A stretch of 64,000 nt of DNA from Eretmocerus hayati (taxonomy: Eukaryota > Arthropoda > Insecta > Hymenoptera > Aphelinidae): contig CM056744.1 of NCBI GenBank assembly GCA_029851415.1, positions 97,807,338-97,871,337 on the forward strand, in the 5' to 3' direction. Positions 23,001 through 33,284 of the stretch are shown piece after piece. The notes under the pieces were generated by a model. The model saw only the letters and a list, made by a program, of their open reading frames with translations, was not told where the DNA came from and did not search any database. The position numbers were made by a program, and so were the translations under genes. Position 1 is the stretch's first letter. Every line of letters starts with the position of its first letter.

Positions 23001-26000
23001 TTACAAACTTCTCATCTTGTTGGGTCGAGTATCTACCCAAAAAAAATTTGCGCAGAGTGTCAAAACTTCTAATATGAATTATAGTGCGACATGTACAGAG
23101 AAGATTTTTACAAACTGTTTCATTGAAAGGTTCCATCGATGCAACCAGCGAGGCCGGATTACAAAAAATTATGGAAGACCTCGGGGGCTGGCCTATTCTT
23201 GTTGGCAAATCATGGAACGAATCTAATTTTGACTGGATAGAAATTATGTTGAAGATTGATTCGTTGGGCTTTGCAATGGATCAATTTTTCTCCGTTGCCG
23301 TATCTGTGGACTCCAAGAACAACAGTCAATTCATACTTCAAGTAAGGGACCGCAATAACTATATTATCGACACTCGGATGAGATTTTGCACCAACTACAA
23401 TTTTTTGAATAGTACATTCCAATTCGAGGATGTAAAGTCTTATCTGCTTTTAAATGATGGATTTTCGGACCAAGCCACAGGCGAGGGGCAGTATCATCGC
23501 GAGGACTTGAAGGAAAATAGGTTATACATTCGACGAATTGTACATTGCACAATTTGCCTATGTTTGGGTGCCTACAAAACTACAAAAATACCTTTCACGC
23601 CTAGTTCACGAGGTTTCCCGACCGACTATTTCGACCCTTATCTGCGGCCCGGATCGGCAAACCATCATTCAGACGCGAAAAATAGTTTCTACGCCTATGA
23701 ATTAAAATGTACTAGTTGGGTTTTACAGCTCTATTAAATCCTGTTCCAATGAAATCCGAATCAGAAGAAGCTGAACCGATTCTCTTAGATTAGCGAAACC
23801 AAGAACTCACAATCTTTGAACTATAATCTTTCAGCTGAAAGGGCCATCATTTGGGATTGATCGAGAGTATCTGCTCAGGACTTCAACTCCTAACCAAACT
23901 GATAGAATTATTGACGCATATTTCAATTATATGGTGAAAGTTGCCAAGATATTGAATCCGAATGGAACAGACATCAAAGAACAAATGGAAGGAGTTCTTG
24001 AATTTGAAAGAAGTCTTGCAAATGTGAGTACATCATCTTCAGATTTCTAATCTCTTTGGTTGCATTATACCATTTTTATAATAGCACAATGTGCAAGGAT
24101 TGATGACAATGAAATTCATCTGATATAGATCACATCTTCAGAAAGGCTACAGCGTGATATGACTCAAACTCATAATATCCTGAGCCTTGCAGAAATGCAA
24201 ATCAAATATCCATATGTTGAATGGTCCAAATTTCTTGAAAAACTGGTCCCATCGACTATCCACTTGTCACCCTCGTACAAAATAAATCTCGCTGATCGTG
24301 ATTATTTCGAAAAGTTTCCAAACATCTTGGCAAAGACTTCCAATCGGACATTAGCCAACTATGCTTTATGGAATTTGGTTCGGAATGCAGTCCCATATCT
24401 TAGCAAACGCATTCGCGATTCGTCAAAAGAATTGGAAGCAGAATTTTATGGAACTGCAGGGTTAACTCCACGTTGGATAGAGTGTATTTTGGCTATGAAA
24501 GATGAGCTGCCTGTTGCTACTGGTGCATTATATGTTAGAAGATATTTAGATAAGGATTCCAAGCAAAATGTTACGGATTTATTCTACAGACTTCGAAGAG
24601 CATTCAATGAGACTCTTAAAGCGGTAAGTTTGGATGAATAATGTAAGATACCTTAAGATGTTTGTCCTGTAAAATTGAAGATCACAAAACTCCTCGAAAC
24701 TCGAAGAAAGTTTAACTAAAGCATCTGTGAGTGAGTGTGCAGATTGACCGTCTAGATTTTTTTTTTAATGATTATATATAGAAGAATTGGAGTTGTCAAA
24801 GGGCCTCTACAAAAGTTTGATGGTTCTTACGCAAATTATTATCTAAATTGAGCGCATTTTACTTGCCCAAGTATATTGACTCATTCAAATATATTCTTTG
24901 TTAGGCGTGAACGAGGTGTTAGGCATGCCGAAGTTACAGTTTTGACGTGATAGATCTGAACAAAAAAAAAGGTTGAATAACCTTGACCTACGTAGTTGTC
25001 GGAAAACTACATGGATCACCACCTTCCGATATTTTTCTTGAATTTGGCCTAAAAATGCGTCCAACGTGCTATGTTGTATAAGATAAGGCGTACCCTAGGT
25101 GAAAGTATCCAGAACATGCCCGATTCCGTCAAGCCGTTTTGCCAATAGTTGCGGTCTACTTGAATATTTTCGGAAGTACTTCAGCCCATTTTAGAGCTTG
25201 TTTTAAGACCTTTAAAATCATCTAGAGTGAGTTTGATTTTGATCAATCAGGTCCAAGCTATGAAAATTTCCCCAGAAATGTATCTTGGCAGGTTTGCGGA
25301 AGGGTAAACCCAACTTGCTCCAGTCCTTCATTAAAATAATGCAAATTGTCGATGAAGTGCATGAAATCGTTTTTATCCATAGCCGTGCGACTACTCGAGG
25401 GAATTTTTGTCGGTCCAAATTACTATGCCCGGCTCATTTTGACGTGATAAACACGGTCTGAATGGTAAAAAAAGCCGTACTGCACGCCCTTTTGAGATGA
25501 ACGATTGGGTACATGTTGGGTACACACTGATGATGGCCTTCACATTTTACAAATGATATCTATATTTCGTACATGGAATGTAGACCCAGATCAGGGTTTT
25601 GCAATTTCACGGAAAAATTTTTGAAAGTCTTGAGATGAAGAATCGGTTTCGGTGAGGTGTATTTCAAATATGTCGACTCGAAAATTTCTGGTGCCGGTTT
25701 TACTACACGTGATTTCCTCGGCGATTTCTTAGCTGTGCAAACGCGAGAATCGCGACTTTCTTTGAATTTCATTGGTCGTATAGACATCATTTCGGGTCAA
25801 TTTAAACCACTAATATTCTCGTATTTAGACATAACGAGTGTGAAAAAATATATGGGTAGGTCAACAAGTGCCCTTTCTTAAGATCAACATATGGAGGCAT
25901 GTTGAGTACAGAGGGCAGTGTGTACACTTACCTTATTTCATGAAAAGTTCAAACTTTTAATAGTATTCATAATTTTTATCACTGGCAAAAGGCTGAGTGG

Positions 26001-28167
26001 ATGGACAACAAAACACGAGTGGCTGCAATGGAGAAACTGAAACATATGGAGCCATTGGTCGCATATCCAGATGAATATTTGGATGACAAAATATTAGATA
26101 CGTACCATGAGAAAGTAAAGATAAGCTCCAATAGCTATTTAAAATCATCGCTTTCGTTGAGTTACGACCAAAAGAAGAGATCGTACGAGTATTTGGGGAA
26201 AAAAGTTGATAGAAAAGATTGGGTTTGGTATCAAGGCGCTACTACCGATGTCAACGCCTACTACAATTTTGATCTAAATCTCGTGGGTCTGTTGAAAATT
26301 ATTAATATTTCAATGAACTTCATTTTGAATCTGATTACCAAGCAGAGCAATGAGCCTGTGGGGAACGGGTCTTGATAAAACTCGGGGGTATCATCTCGTT
26401 TTGGAGAGAAATGAAGTTATCATCTGGGGTTTAATCCAATGGGCCTACGCATCGTATACGGAGTTACAGTTACACAGTTAGTTTTGCTAGCATATCTGAA
26501 ATACAATGTCAACATAGGCCTTTTTATGCTAATCTCAGTGGCTGTATCTCACGATAAGAGGTTCATTGGATTAAACTCTTGGAAATACCTTGATTCCTCA
26601 CCGAGACAAAACGATTCTCAGAGTTTTGCAAAGATCCGTTTTCCGCATACCCGTTGTTCTACTACTTGTACGTCAAAAACTTGAGTATATTTATGTACAG
26701 AGGCAGAGTTTTTTCTGAATTTTACTCGGTATTTTGATTGGTTACAGATGTCAAAGCAGGAATGTTACAGGGTATCATATACAATAGAGAACTACCACAA
26801 TACATGAACTACGCCAGCACAGGATTTATTCTGGGCCATGAAATTTCTCACGGATTTGATGACCAAGGTAGAACGAGAGATAAAGATGGTAATTTGAGGG
26901 ATTGGTGGGATTTGCAGACGAGAGACAAATTTTTGAACAAAACAAAATGTGTGATTGATCAGTTCAGCAACTACTCATTCAAAGTAGATGGAGAATCTTT
27001 GCACGTAAGTTACTGCATGTATGTACCTCATGGAAAACAATAATGTGTGAGTCAATAAAAGAATCTATTCGTTGTGTTGACAAAATGAGTATTTTGTCTC
27101 AAGAATGACACACATTCAAATTTTACCGTGTAGAATCAGGAGATTTTAGAAACTTTCATCGTGTATCAACGTATCCACTTTCAATTCCAACAAAAATTGT
27201 CATCGTTCTGGCTCTGGGACAGATTCTTGAAAATCTGGCTGTTGGTATTGCCTGTTGCTAACAAATCCGCAAGGATACTTCAATTCATAAGCACTCGTGA
27301 ATGAAATTGACTGCATTCATTCATTGCTTTCACCTTTGTCAACACTCTACAACATTTTGAATCCGTTCATTTTTTGTTCAGTTTCACTATTACTATTATT
27401 ATTATTATTACTACCGTGTGAACCCGGGCAATTCGAACCGGGTGGGTAATTTTGTCTTTGCGATAACTTTGGACTCAGGAATCACACAGTATGCTGCAAA
27501 TGCTCATTTTGTAGATGAGACTCAGGGCTTTAGAATAAACACTCGCAGCATACTGTGTGATTTCTGAGCCCAAAGTATTCGCAAAGACGAAAAGTGGCCT
27601 GAATTGCCCACGGGGCTCCGATTACCCGGCTTTGCGGTATCATTTTTCTCTTCCAATTCAAGGTAGATAGTACAATTCTGAATAGCGTTGAATTATACTG
27701 ATTTCTTGAGTCGCTACAGAAGAAAAAAAATCAAATTTCAAGATGTGAATGAGTTATGTGTCGCACAAATACGAAACTACGTCAGAAAATAGGAATCAAA
27801 AAATTATTTTCATCATATTCCACAGCAAAACCCTCAGCAGGCCATTGGTGAGAATATAGCAGACTTGGGTGGACTGAAGATTTCATACGATGCTTATAAA
27901 AATTGGCAAAGGGAATTCGGCGACGAGCCTCGATTACCTGGACTGGAAATGTTCACACCGGAGCAGATGTTTTGGATATCATTCGCAAACTCTTGGTGTG
28001 CAAAGTACAAGACAACATATTTGAGAGATCTTATCGAAACGGAAACACATGCCATCGTTCCTTATCGGATTAATGGACCTATATCAAATCGCCCAGAATT
28101 TTCACGCGATTTCAAATGTTCAGATAGATCCCCTATGAATCGAATCAATAAATGTAATGTGTGGTGA
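13927..28167 (+). CDS. Gene A: secreted neprilysin-like M13 zinc metallopeptidase, nine exons
   Basis: Spliced exons (13927-14068, 14873-14923, 15577-15825, 23130-23341, 23835-24023, 24129-24623, 25992-26286, 26748-27004, 27826-28167) give one 743-residue frame. It has the M13 N-domain start VQPCDDFYQFACGNY, the substrate-binding NAYY, the zinc site HEISHGFDDQGR (His575, Glu576, His579), the third ligand ENIADLGG (Glu639, Asp643) and the terminal HAIVPYRING and KCNVW. All catalytic residues are present, so it should be an active endopeptidase on small peptides. Unlike typical neprilysins it starts with a signal peptide and has no membrane anchor. Secreted neprilysin-like proteins occur in parasitoid wasp venoms, but nothing here shows tissue. 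Exon 1 may instead end at 13996. A polyadenylation signal AATAAA is at 28303. Confidence 0.9.
14873..14923 (+). CDS. Gene A exon 2
   Basis: Between TTTTAG and GCAG|GTGAGA, phase 1 to 1. It encodes TKNEVETCATQPCQDA, holding the first conserved cysteines of the ectodomain, in parallel with ETNLICETPQCQSA in gene C. Confidence 0.85.
15577..15825 (+). CDS. Gene A exon 3: start of the M13 N-domain
   Basis: After TTTCAG, it encodes NMNRDVQPCDDFYQFACGNY and ends at FYNVCMNE with donor A|GTAAGA, phase 1 on both sides. This is the peptidase M13 N-terminal signature. Confidence 0.93.
16246..17651. mobile_element. 1.4-kb foldback element in gene A intron 3
   Basis: The sequence 16246-16550 (GTTGTGCCATAAATTTAAG to CTGAGATATGG) reads back in inverted form at 17340-17651. 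The inner part pairs too (16790-16870 with 17225-17305). Arms are diverged, about 75-85 percent alike by eye. The left arm is interrupted by the MITE at 16551-16748. Confidence 0.75.
16551..16748. mobile_element. hAT-like MITE with 8-bp target duplication
   Basis: This 198-base element is bordered by the direct repeat GATATGGC at 16543-16550 and 16749-16756. Its ends CATAGACATAGGAAGG and CCTTCTATGTCTATG are inverted repeats. An 8-bp duplication is characteristic of the hAT superfamily. Confidence 0.82.
18022..18905. mobile_element. Tc1/mariner-like MITE with long inverted arms
   Basis: TA dinucleotides flank ends CACTACCGGTCAAAAG and CTTTTGACTGGTACTG-like sequence (actual right end TTTTGACTGGTACTG). 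The arms pair over much of the 884 bases, for example GGTCCAAAATGACTCTAC with its complement near 18820. This end type is common to Tc1/mariner MITEs. A related right end is at 42245-42264. Confidence 0.78.
19641..19680. repeat. Short tandem repeat AAATAAGGG
   Basis: Four imperfect copies of a 9-10 base AAATAAGGG unit. Confidence 0.75.
19779..19896. repeat. 59-bp tandem duplication
   Basis: Two essentially identical 59-base units beginning ACAATTTTTTTGTTACCCC follow one another. A degraded relative (GTTACCC then TATGTACATACCTTGT) appears near 22945. Confidence 0.9.
19920..20106. repeat. Dispersed repeat with GCGGCTCAGGGCGAAAACC core, copy 1
   Basis: The core TTCGACCCTCGTCTGCGGCT, followed by AATCGCT and CCTCACGAACTCGGTGCG, recurs in similar or inverted form at 23570-23700, 42270-42410 and 60232-60570. 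Confidence 0.7.
20441..20537. repeat. Perfect-looking hairpin with 28-base arms
   Basis: GGTACAGGAAAAATTACCCT at the left is answered by AGGGTAATTTTTCCCTGTACC at the right; arms extend inward to CATGCCCG/CGGGCATG. Related single arms follow near 20811-20870. Confidence 0.8.
21083..21185 (-). pseudogene. 5S rRNA-derived sequence (pseudogene or SINE3-type head)
   Basis: The reverse strand reads CATCGAAGTTAAGCA, GGCGCGGTTAGTACTTGG and ATGGGTGACCGCC, the most conserved parts of 5S rRNA including the Box A and Box C promoter regions. The 5' third does not match 5S and the 3' stem is replaced, so it is not a functional 5S gene. It is either a diverged pseudogene or the head of a 5S-derived SINE. 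Confidence 0.75.
21558..21700. repeat. Inverted repeat with 47-base arms
   Basis: CTGCATTTTCACGCTAGCG, then a GATTTTTCGCCGCGGCGAGC stretch, is mirrored on the right with only a few changes. The centre contains ATGAGAGAGAAAG/CTCTCTCACAC, which also pairs. Confidence 0.85.
21916..22860. mobile_element. AAGGTCA-rich foldback element in gene A intron 3
   Basis: The left arm (21960-22190) and the right arm (22610-22850) share an inverted pattern: CATTAGGGATCGCGGGACAC against GATTCCCAATGCTTC, and ATCCGATGGTGACCTTGG against ACCAAGGTCACCATCGGAT. The centre (22240-22580) forms its own palindrome around GTTGTTCATGATCACAG. It is related to the element at 11037-12898. Confidence 0.7.
23130..23341 (+). 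CDS. Gene A exon 4
   Basis: Starts after GAAAG and ends at CAA|GTAAGG, phase 1 to 0. It encodes MEDLGGWPILVGKSWNESNF and DSLGFAMDQFFS, both conserved in M13 N-domains. Its length (212) equals gene C exon 5. Confidence 0.92.
23835..24023 (+). CDS. Gene A exon 5
   Basis: Between TTTCAG and AAT|GTGAGT, phase 0. It encodes LKGPSFGIDREYLL to LEFERSLAN, the M13 helix around the conserved FE-x-x-LA motif. 189 bases, as in gene C exon 6. Confidence 0.92.
24129..24623 (+). CDS. Gene A exon 6
   Basis: Between TATAG and GCG|GTAAGT, phase 0, 495 bases as in gene C exon 7. It encodes the bulk of the N-domain, including PYVEWSKFLEKL, NRTLANYALWNLV and ATGALYVRRYL (the family's G-x-x-YV motif). Confidence 0.93.
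25086..25933. mobile_element. TA-flanked MITE of the AGGTAAGTGTACCC family, copy in gene A intron 6
   Basis: The right end TACACTTACCT plus TA is intact; the left end AGGCGTACCC is degraded. Internal phrases (GACGTGATAAACACG, CATACTGCACGCC-like, GATTTCCTCGGCGATTTCTTAG) match the copies at 31242-33752 and 42489-43323. Confidence 0.75.
25992..26286 (+). CDS. Gene A exon 7
   Basis: Begins at GCTGAGTGG after GCAAAAG and ends at GTGG|GTCTGT, phase 0 to 1, 295 bases as in gene C exon 8. It encodes EWMDNKTRVAAMEKL and the substrate-binding NAYY near its end. Confidence 0.9.
26490..26680. repeat. Dispersed repeat fragment in gene A intron 7
   Basis: The phrases ATGCTAATCTCAG, GTATCTCACGATAAGAGG and GATTCTCAGAGTTTTGC parallel 12925-13035 and, inverted, 10905-11010. 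Confidence 0.55.
26748..27004 (+). CDS. Gene A exon 8: zinc-binding HEXXH
   Basis: Between GTTACAG and CAC|GTAAGT, phase 1 to 0, 257 bases as in gene C exon 9. It encodes DVKAGMLQGIIYN, FILGHEISHGFDDQGR and NLRDWWD, the catalytic centre. Confidence 0.95.
27418..27635. repeat. Inverted repeat in gene A intron 8
   Basis: GTCTTTGCGATAACTTTGG and CAGGAATCACACAGTATGC on the left are mirrored by GCATACTGTGTGATTTCTG and CCAAAGTATTCGCAAAGAC on the right. The outer arms read CCCGGGCAATTC and GAATTGCCCACGGGG. Confidence 0.85.
27826..28167 (+). CDS. Gene A exon 9: third zinc ligand, C-terminus and stop
   Basis: Starts after CCACAG in phase 0 and ends with TGA. It encodes GENIADLGGLKISYDAY, FWISFANSWC, THAIVPYRINGPISN and the final KCNVW. 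The His and Arg of the HAIVPYR stretch correspond to transition-state and substrate-binding residues of neprilysin. Confidence 0.95.
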   Translation, partial: QNPQQAIGENIADLGGLKISYDAYKNWQREFGDEPRLPGLEMFTPEQMFWISFANSWCAKYKTTYLRDLIETETHAIVPYRINGPISNRPEFSRDFKCSDRSPMNRINKCNVW

Positions 28168-28734
28168 AATGATTCATTATCTAACGTTAAACTGCGTACT
28201 TCTGTGATAAATCACAAAAATTAGAATGTGCCATCAATATCTTCTCACTTATGCCTGTTGCATCTAACGTGTACTTTTATGTGATTTTGCGAGATGAACT
28301 CTAATAAAGATCACAACTTGAAATTCATACCTTTGGTTCTGATCACAGAAAGTATATAGAAACCCAAGAGAGTGAAGAAAATTGATAGAGTAATCAGTCC
28401 GGGGACATCTTGTCCCTGTTGTTAATCATACAGACCATATTTATATATTGACCAATAAAGAACCACGACTCAAAAGTTTGGGCAAAAATTTACGGAGCAA
28501 TGATGAAAATTAGATTTGATTTTTTGTCAAAAGATTGTATGAGAAATTTTTGTGACCTCTTTCTGCATTTCATATAAGTAAGAGTCATTCCAGAGCGTTT
28601 CAGATAGAGTCTCCCAAAAGAATCCCTGCGTTTAAGAATTTTCGTTCAATTTTTTAAAGACTGCCTAAGGCTTAGAGCTAAATTTTGCAAGATCTTATTT
28701 TACACTATCATAATAATTCAACGGTCAGCTAAAA

Positions 28735-28900
28735 TTTGTCCGTCCGGATACCGTGTATCGCGTTGCCTACGTGAAAGGGCGAAGTATAGCGGGTGGCTAT
28801 ATGAATCATGGATGGGTTGATGGGTGGACGGGTGGGTGAGTGGGTGAGTTCATGATTGAGTAAACGGATGGTCTGGTTTGGTCCTATCTAGTACGGTCCT
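28735..28900. repeat. Dispersed TTTGTCCGTCCGGAT unit followed by a GGGTGGGT tract
   Basis: AAATTTGTCCGTCCGGATAC with CGTGTATCGCG and GCCTAC, then a run of (T)GGGTGGGTGAG, has two relatives at 56755-56925 and 57540-57680, each also followed by GGTGGGT repeats. Confidence 0.7.
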
Positions 28901-28959
28901 ATGAGGAAGTACTAGAAACATACTAAAAACCGTACCAGTACCATTCTAGAAGCATCCTT

Positions 28960-30060
28960 AGGGCCAAACTTCAATCGACATACTAATACCGCACTAGAAT
29001 CGTCGTACTAGTACCGTACAAGAATCATCGTACTAGTATCGCTCTGGCATCATCGTACCTACTTCGGTCGAGCTCGCTCGGGTTCGGTGTAGTTATGTCT
29101 CATGGTGAGAATCATGGTCCCAGTGCCGTGCGAGAACCATCGTACTAGCACCGTACGAGAATCATCGTACTTACTTCGGTCTAGCTCGCTCTGGTTCGGT
29201 GTAGTTATGTCTCATGATGAGAATCATGGTTCCAGTGCCATGCGAGTACCATCGTACTAGCACCGTACGAGAATCATCGTACTTACTTCGGTCTAGCTCG
29301 CTCTGGTTCGGTGTAGTTATGTCTCATGGTGAGAATCATGGTTCCAGTGCCATGCGAGAACCATCGTACTAGCACCGTACGAGAATTTACTTCGGTCTAG
29401 ATAGCTCTGGTCCGGTGTAGTTATGTCTCATGGTGAGAATCATGGTTCCAGTGCCATGCGAGAACCATCGTACTAGCACCGTACAAGAATTTACTTCGGT
29501 CTAGATAGCTCTGGTCCGGTGTAGTTATGTCTCATGGTGAGAATCATGGTTCCAGTGCCATGCAAGAACCATCGTAGTAAAACCGTACGAGAATTTACTT
29601 CAGTCTAGCTCGCTCTGGTTCGGTGTAGTTATGTCTCACGGTGAGAATCATGGTTACAGTGCCACGCGAGAACCATCGTACTAGAACCGTACGAGAATTT
29701 ACTTCGATCTAGCTCGCTCTGGTTCGGTGTAGTTATGTCTCATGGTGAGAATCATGGTTCCAGTGCCATGCGAGAACCATCGTACTAGAACCGTACGAGA
29801 ATTCACTTCGATCTAGCTCGCTCTGGTTCGGTGTAGTTATGGCTCATGATGAGAATTATGGTTCCAGTGCCATGCGAGAACCATCGTAGTAGAACCGTAC
29901 GAGAATTTACTTCAGTCTAGCTCGCTCTGGTTCGGTGTAGTTATGTCTCATGGTGAGAATCATGGTTCTAGTACTTTACAAGAATCATCGTGCTAGCACC
30001 GTACGAGAAACATCGTACCTGCTTCGGTCTAGCACGGTCTGTTTCGATTTACTCAGGTTT
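28960..30060. repeat. Minisatellite/satellite array, 112-bp then 104-bp units
   Basis: Nine units are marked by GTAGTTATGTCTCATGGTGA at 29089, 29201, 29313, 29417, 29521, 29625, 29729, 29833 and 29937. The first two spacings are 112 bases and all later ones 104; the difference is loss of an ATCATCGTAC-type segment. Flanks carry degenerate units (ACTAGTACCGTACAAGAATC). Confidence 0.92.
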
Positions 30061-30425
30061 CATTCGGTCTCGTTCGGTTTTGTTCGGTCTAGTCCGGTCT
30101 AATTAGATCTCATTCGGCCTAGTTCGGTCTAACTCGGTAATGTTAAGATATAGTAAGGTCTATAACGGTCTGGTTCGATGTAGTTTGGTCTAGTTTGATG
30201 TGGTTCAGTCTGTTCCAGCTTAATTTTGTCTCGTTCGGTAAAGTGCGATCGAATCCGGTCTGGTACGATCTAATTGAACCAAGGTAGGTCTCACACGCTT
30301 TAGCTCTAACCTGGATACCTAGCTCTAACTAGTTTGGTCTGGTTAAGTTTGGTTCAAGTTCAGTCCGGTCTCTACCAGTCTATTTCGGTCTAGTTCAGTC
30401 AGGTCCGGTCTGGTCTGGCGGAAAT
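30060..30425. repeat. Degenerate short repeats of TTCGGTCTAGT
   Basis: About twenty-five imperfect 8-12 base units such as GTTCGGTCTAG, GTCCGGTCTAATT and AGTTTGGTCTGG. They look like the eroded continuation of the satellite to the left. Confidence 0.75.
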
Positions 30426-31164
30426 ATCACACGGACGTATGGGATATGGGTGGGATAACCGATTGATTGACTGATCAAGTAACTGATTGCTCAACACACC
30501 GATGGGTCGTAAGTCATGCGGTGTGCGTTGTGCATCGTGCATAATGTACCGTGTGTGGTTTTGAATGCGCCGTGATGTATCTTAATCTCGTTGTATCAGT
30601 GAACATTTTTTCTTCCAACATATTGACTATGAATCAAAAGAATCTTTCTGAGTAGCTCGGGACTTTGATACAATCCACTGAGGAGATTTAAGACAATTTA
30701 TTCAAATTTTGTTGAATAATACAGCGATTAGCTGGTATAATTTAACACATAATTATATCATCTTTGCGAAGTTCATAAGAGACTTTTTTTGATACCTTGA
30801 ATTGATGATAAGACATTGATGCACCACTATCCTTATTGTAGTACAAAAGTATTTCAGGGGCCTTTGATTCAACTAGATTCTTTACAAGCCTATTTATCGT
30901 TGGCAAGTAAGGCACTAACGTTGGTTTCAACAAACTACAGTAGAACCTTAATAGCGGACACTTGCAATAGCGGACGATTTTTGCTGACAAAATGTTCCAA
31001 TCCTGTGTAATTTTACCTCGCAATAGCGGACACCCAAGTTTTCCGTCCAAAATTCGAGTCATTCTCAAACATCGAGATTATTAGGATTTCCTCTTCAAAC
31101 ATCCAATGATTCAAATGCATTCGACAATGTATAACGAAGCAAATTCATAATTATATGAGCGAGT

Positions 31165-31241
31165 TAATGAGCTATTGACTTGATTCCGATGTCCAGCTGA
31201 CCGGTATGTGAATATTGACAATGCTTCGCCAATTGGAAGTA
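31165..31241 (+). pseudogene. Possible pogo-like transposase fragment upstream of the nested MITE
   Basis: One frame reads SDVQLTG, a stop, then ILTMLRQLEV up to the insertion point of the MITE at 31242. It joins in sense with the acidic IEEIIEEELS sequence at 33755. The assignment is by position and character only. Confidence 0.35.
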
Positions 31242-31596
31242 AGGTAAGTGTACCCAACTTGCCCCCATTAAGGCATTTTCTTAATAACTTTGACCCATCT
31301 CCATATTTTCCAACGTACCTTAGCTCGTTTTAAAGCTTGTCTCAGGACCTTTAAAATGAGCTGAAATACGTCCAATTTGGATGTAGTGGAGCCGAGCTAT
31401 TTGAATTCTCCCAAAAGGTGATTTTTGAGAGTTTACAAAAGTGTGTACCCAACTTGCCCCCATCATTTAAAACAATGTAAATCGGCGATGAAATACGAAA
31501 AATGGCTTTGATCCGTTTTGATCACCGCGCAGCGGCATTTGTAGCCTTTAGTTGGCCCAAAACACTGTTTCCGACCTAGTTTGACGTGATAAACAC

Positions 31597-33284
31597 TGTT
31601 CCGCGCGTGAGTGAGCATCCTTACAGTGTGACGTAAAATCGGCGAGGTACGGTAATGTGCGGGTAAGAGAAAGATATCGGGTTGGCTGTGAATGAAAGTG
31701 AGATGCGGCGATGGTGTGCTCGTGGACCGCATGGCTATAGAGAGCCAGCAGTGGAGGGGCCGCGCAAGGCTTAATTTAGAGCATGGGAGAGTGTGCCTCA
31801 AAAACTGATGCGATGTATGTAAAGTCTCCGTGGTCTAGTGGATTGCATACTGGCATTGTAATCTCGTGGCCCGAGTTCAATCCTCGAGCAATTCGGCTTA
31901 TCCATACCGAGATTTTTAATGTTTGAAAGTTGCCGTATTTCCGTGGAACATGGTGTGAGGATGGATATTTGCGACACGTGCGCCTTGCAATTTGAAACCA
32001 TCTAAATAAAAAAGCGACGTCCAAATGGTGAGATAGACTTCAAGCCGGCCCAGCAACAGCTCGGCAGAAACTGCGATAATGTAATGTAATAATGATACGC
32101 CAACTTTGATTGTACGAAAATGTGTGTGTATGAGGTGTAAGGAGAGAAATTCTCCGAGTATAAGACAGGCAAAAATGAGTAAGCCTAAATGTCTTTGCAG
32201 GTCATGACCTGAAATGTGAAATAGCGGCGAAGTAAAAATTGAATTCATCAGCGATAAAGATTATGTAAAGAACTCAGCGCAAGAATTCACCAGTCAAACC
32301 TGGAAATTCGGCAATCTTGGAAATAATGGCAAAAGTCATACAACCGCTACTTGAAAAATGGTTTGTGATAGCTCGTATCTTGAACCATGAAAGTTTCACA
32401 ATTGCAACAAACGCAGTGCCATGATCACCCGTTTGAGTGGTAAAAATTGACAGCTTTAATCTACGCGTGAAATGACAACCAACACGATTACGCAGCTCCG
32501 ATTAATGTATCAAAACAGCGAATAGCCCAGCCTCGCGGTGCACGCCCAGCCTCAGCCTCAGCCCGTACTTATTAGCTAAGTACGTCAGCAATCCGCGAAA
32601 CTATGCGCAACGGAAAATTGTGGGAACCTCGAAGAAAACCACCTTTTTCTTGAGCATTAGTCGCAGGTTCCAAGTTTTGACTTTTCTGCGAAGCGATGGG
32701 TTGCGCATCTCACTGCAGCGTGCTTGCGCGACTTTTCTCAGCGGAAAAACCATCAATTGGTTGGAATGTTATAGTTATAGGCACTCGCGGGGCACGGCTC
32801 TACAGTTTTGAATTGTCATCTCAATTGGAGCCACATTATACCAGAGTGGCGCCACGTACTGGTCAAGTCTTGCTTTGAGTTCTGCTGATCCTGCTCGATG
32901 ACAAAGAGGGGACCTCCTTATCGCTAAGTTATAAAAAGGCCGGCCCTCATAAGCGCGGGATTATTCACGCTCATCGGCTTGTGCAAAGCACATCTAAATG
33001 TAAGCATTATTCTTTGGTAACTCCAATCTTTGCGTATTCTTATATATCTTCCATTTTGTGACATCAATTTGTAATTATTAGAATTTATTCCATCAAAAGT
33101 GTAATTATATTGTCATGAGGTTTTTTGGCCGAGCCATCCGCTCGGTCTTTTTTGCCTCGGGTTTTCACCCAAAATACTTGACTTTTTATTTGAGAACTCT
33201 CTTTCACCAGTCTGAAAATAATCCCAACATCCCACTCCAAAACCCAGCCTAAAATGTTGATATTTTTGTTGCGAGTCCGTAACA
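31597..33284. mobile_element. Probable solo LTR (1.69 kb) with 5-bp target duplication
   Basis: The insertion starts TGTTCCG and ends CGTAACA, so it has the TG...CA ends of LTRs with short inverted tips. The duplication AACAC lies at 31592-31596 and 33285-33289. A TATAAAAA box is at 32930-32937, in the right place for a U3 promoter. It breaks a MITE whose empty version exists at 42489-43323. No internal Gag-Pol was seen. The family (BEL/Pao or Gypsy) is unknown. Confidence 0.7.
31820..32020 (+). mobile_element. Possible tRNA-derived SINE
   Basis: TCCGTGGTCTAGTGGATTGC and GAGTTCAATCCTC resemble Pol III Box A and Box B at the usual spacing (about 35 bases). The acceptor stem does not pair, so it is not a working tRNA. 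It ends near CATCTAAATAAAAAAG, a SINE-like A-rich tail. Confidence 0.4.

Larger units (their letters stand above)
15826..23129. other. Gene A intron 3 (7.3 kb), filled with repeats
   Basis: This intron holds a foldback element with a nested hAT-like MITE, a Tc1/mariner-like MITE, tandem repeats, a 5S-derived sequence, two hairpins and an AAGGTCA-rich foldback; each is listed separately. No host exon was found in it. Confidence 0.8.

Noticed and set aside
23084..23737. A single continuous 217-codon gene
   Set aside because: Only 23130-23341 is conserved M13 sequence; what follows the GTAAGG donor is intron, and exon 5 resumes at 23835.
28960..30060. CRISPR-like array
   Set aside because: Units are contiguous tandem repeats with no unique spacers, in a eukaryotic genome.
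30060..30425. Telomere-like repeat tract
   Set aside because: The unit TTCGGTCTAG is too degenerate and is not the insect TTAGG telomere repeat.
31826..31900. A functional tRNA gene
   Set aside because: Box A and Box B are present, but the acceptor stem does not pair and the T stem has a mismatch, so it is treated as a SINE or decayed tRNA.
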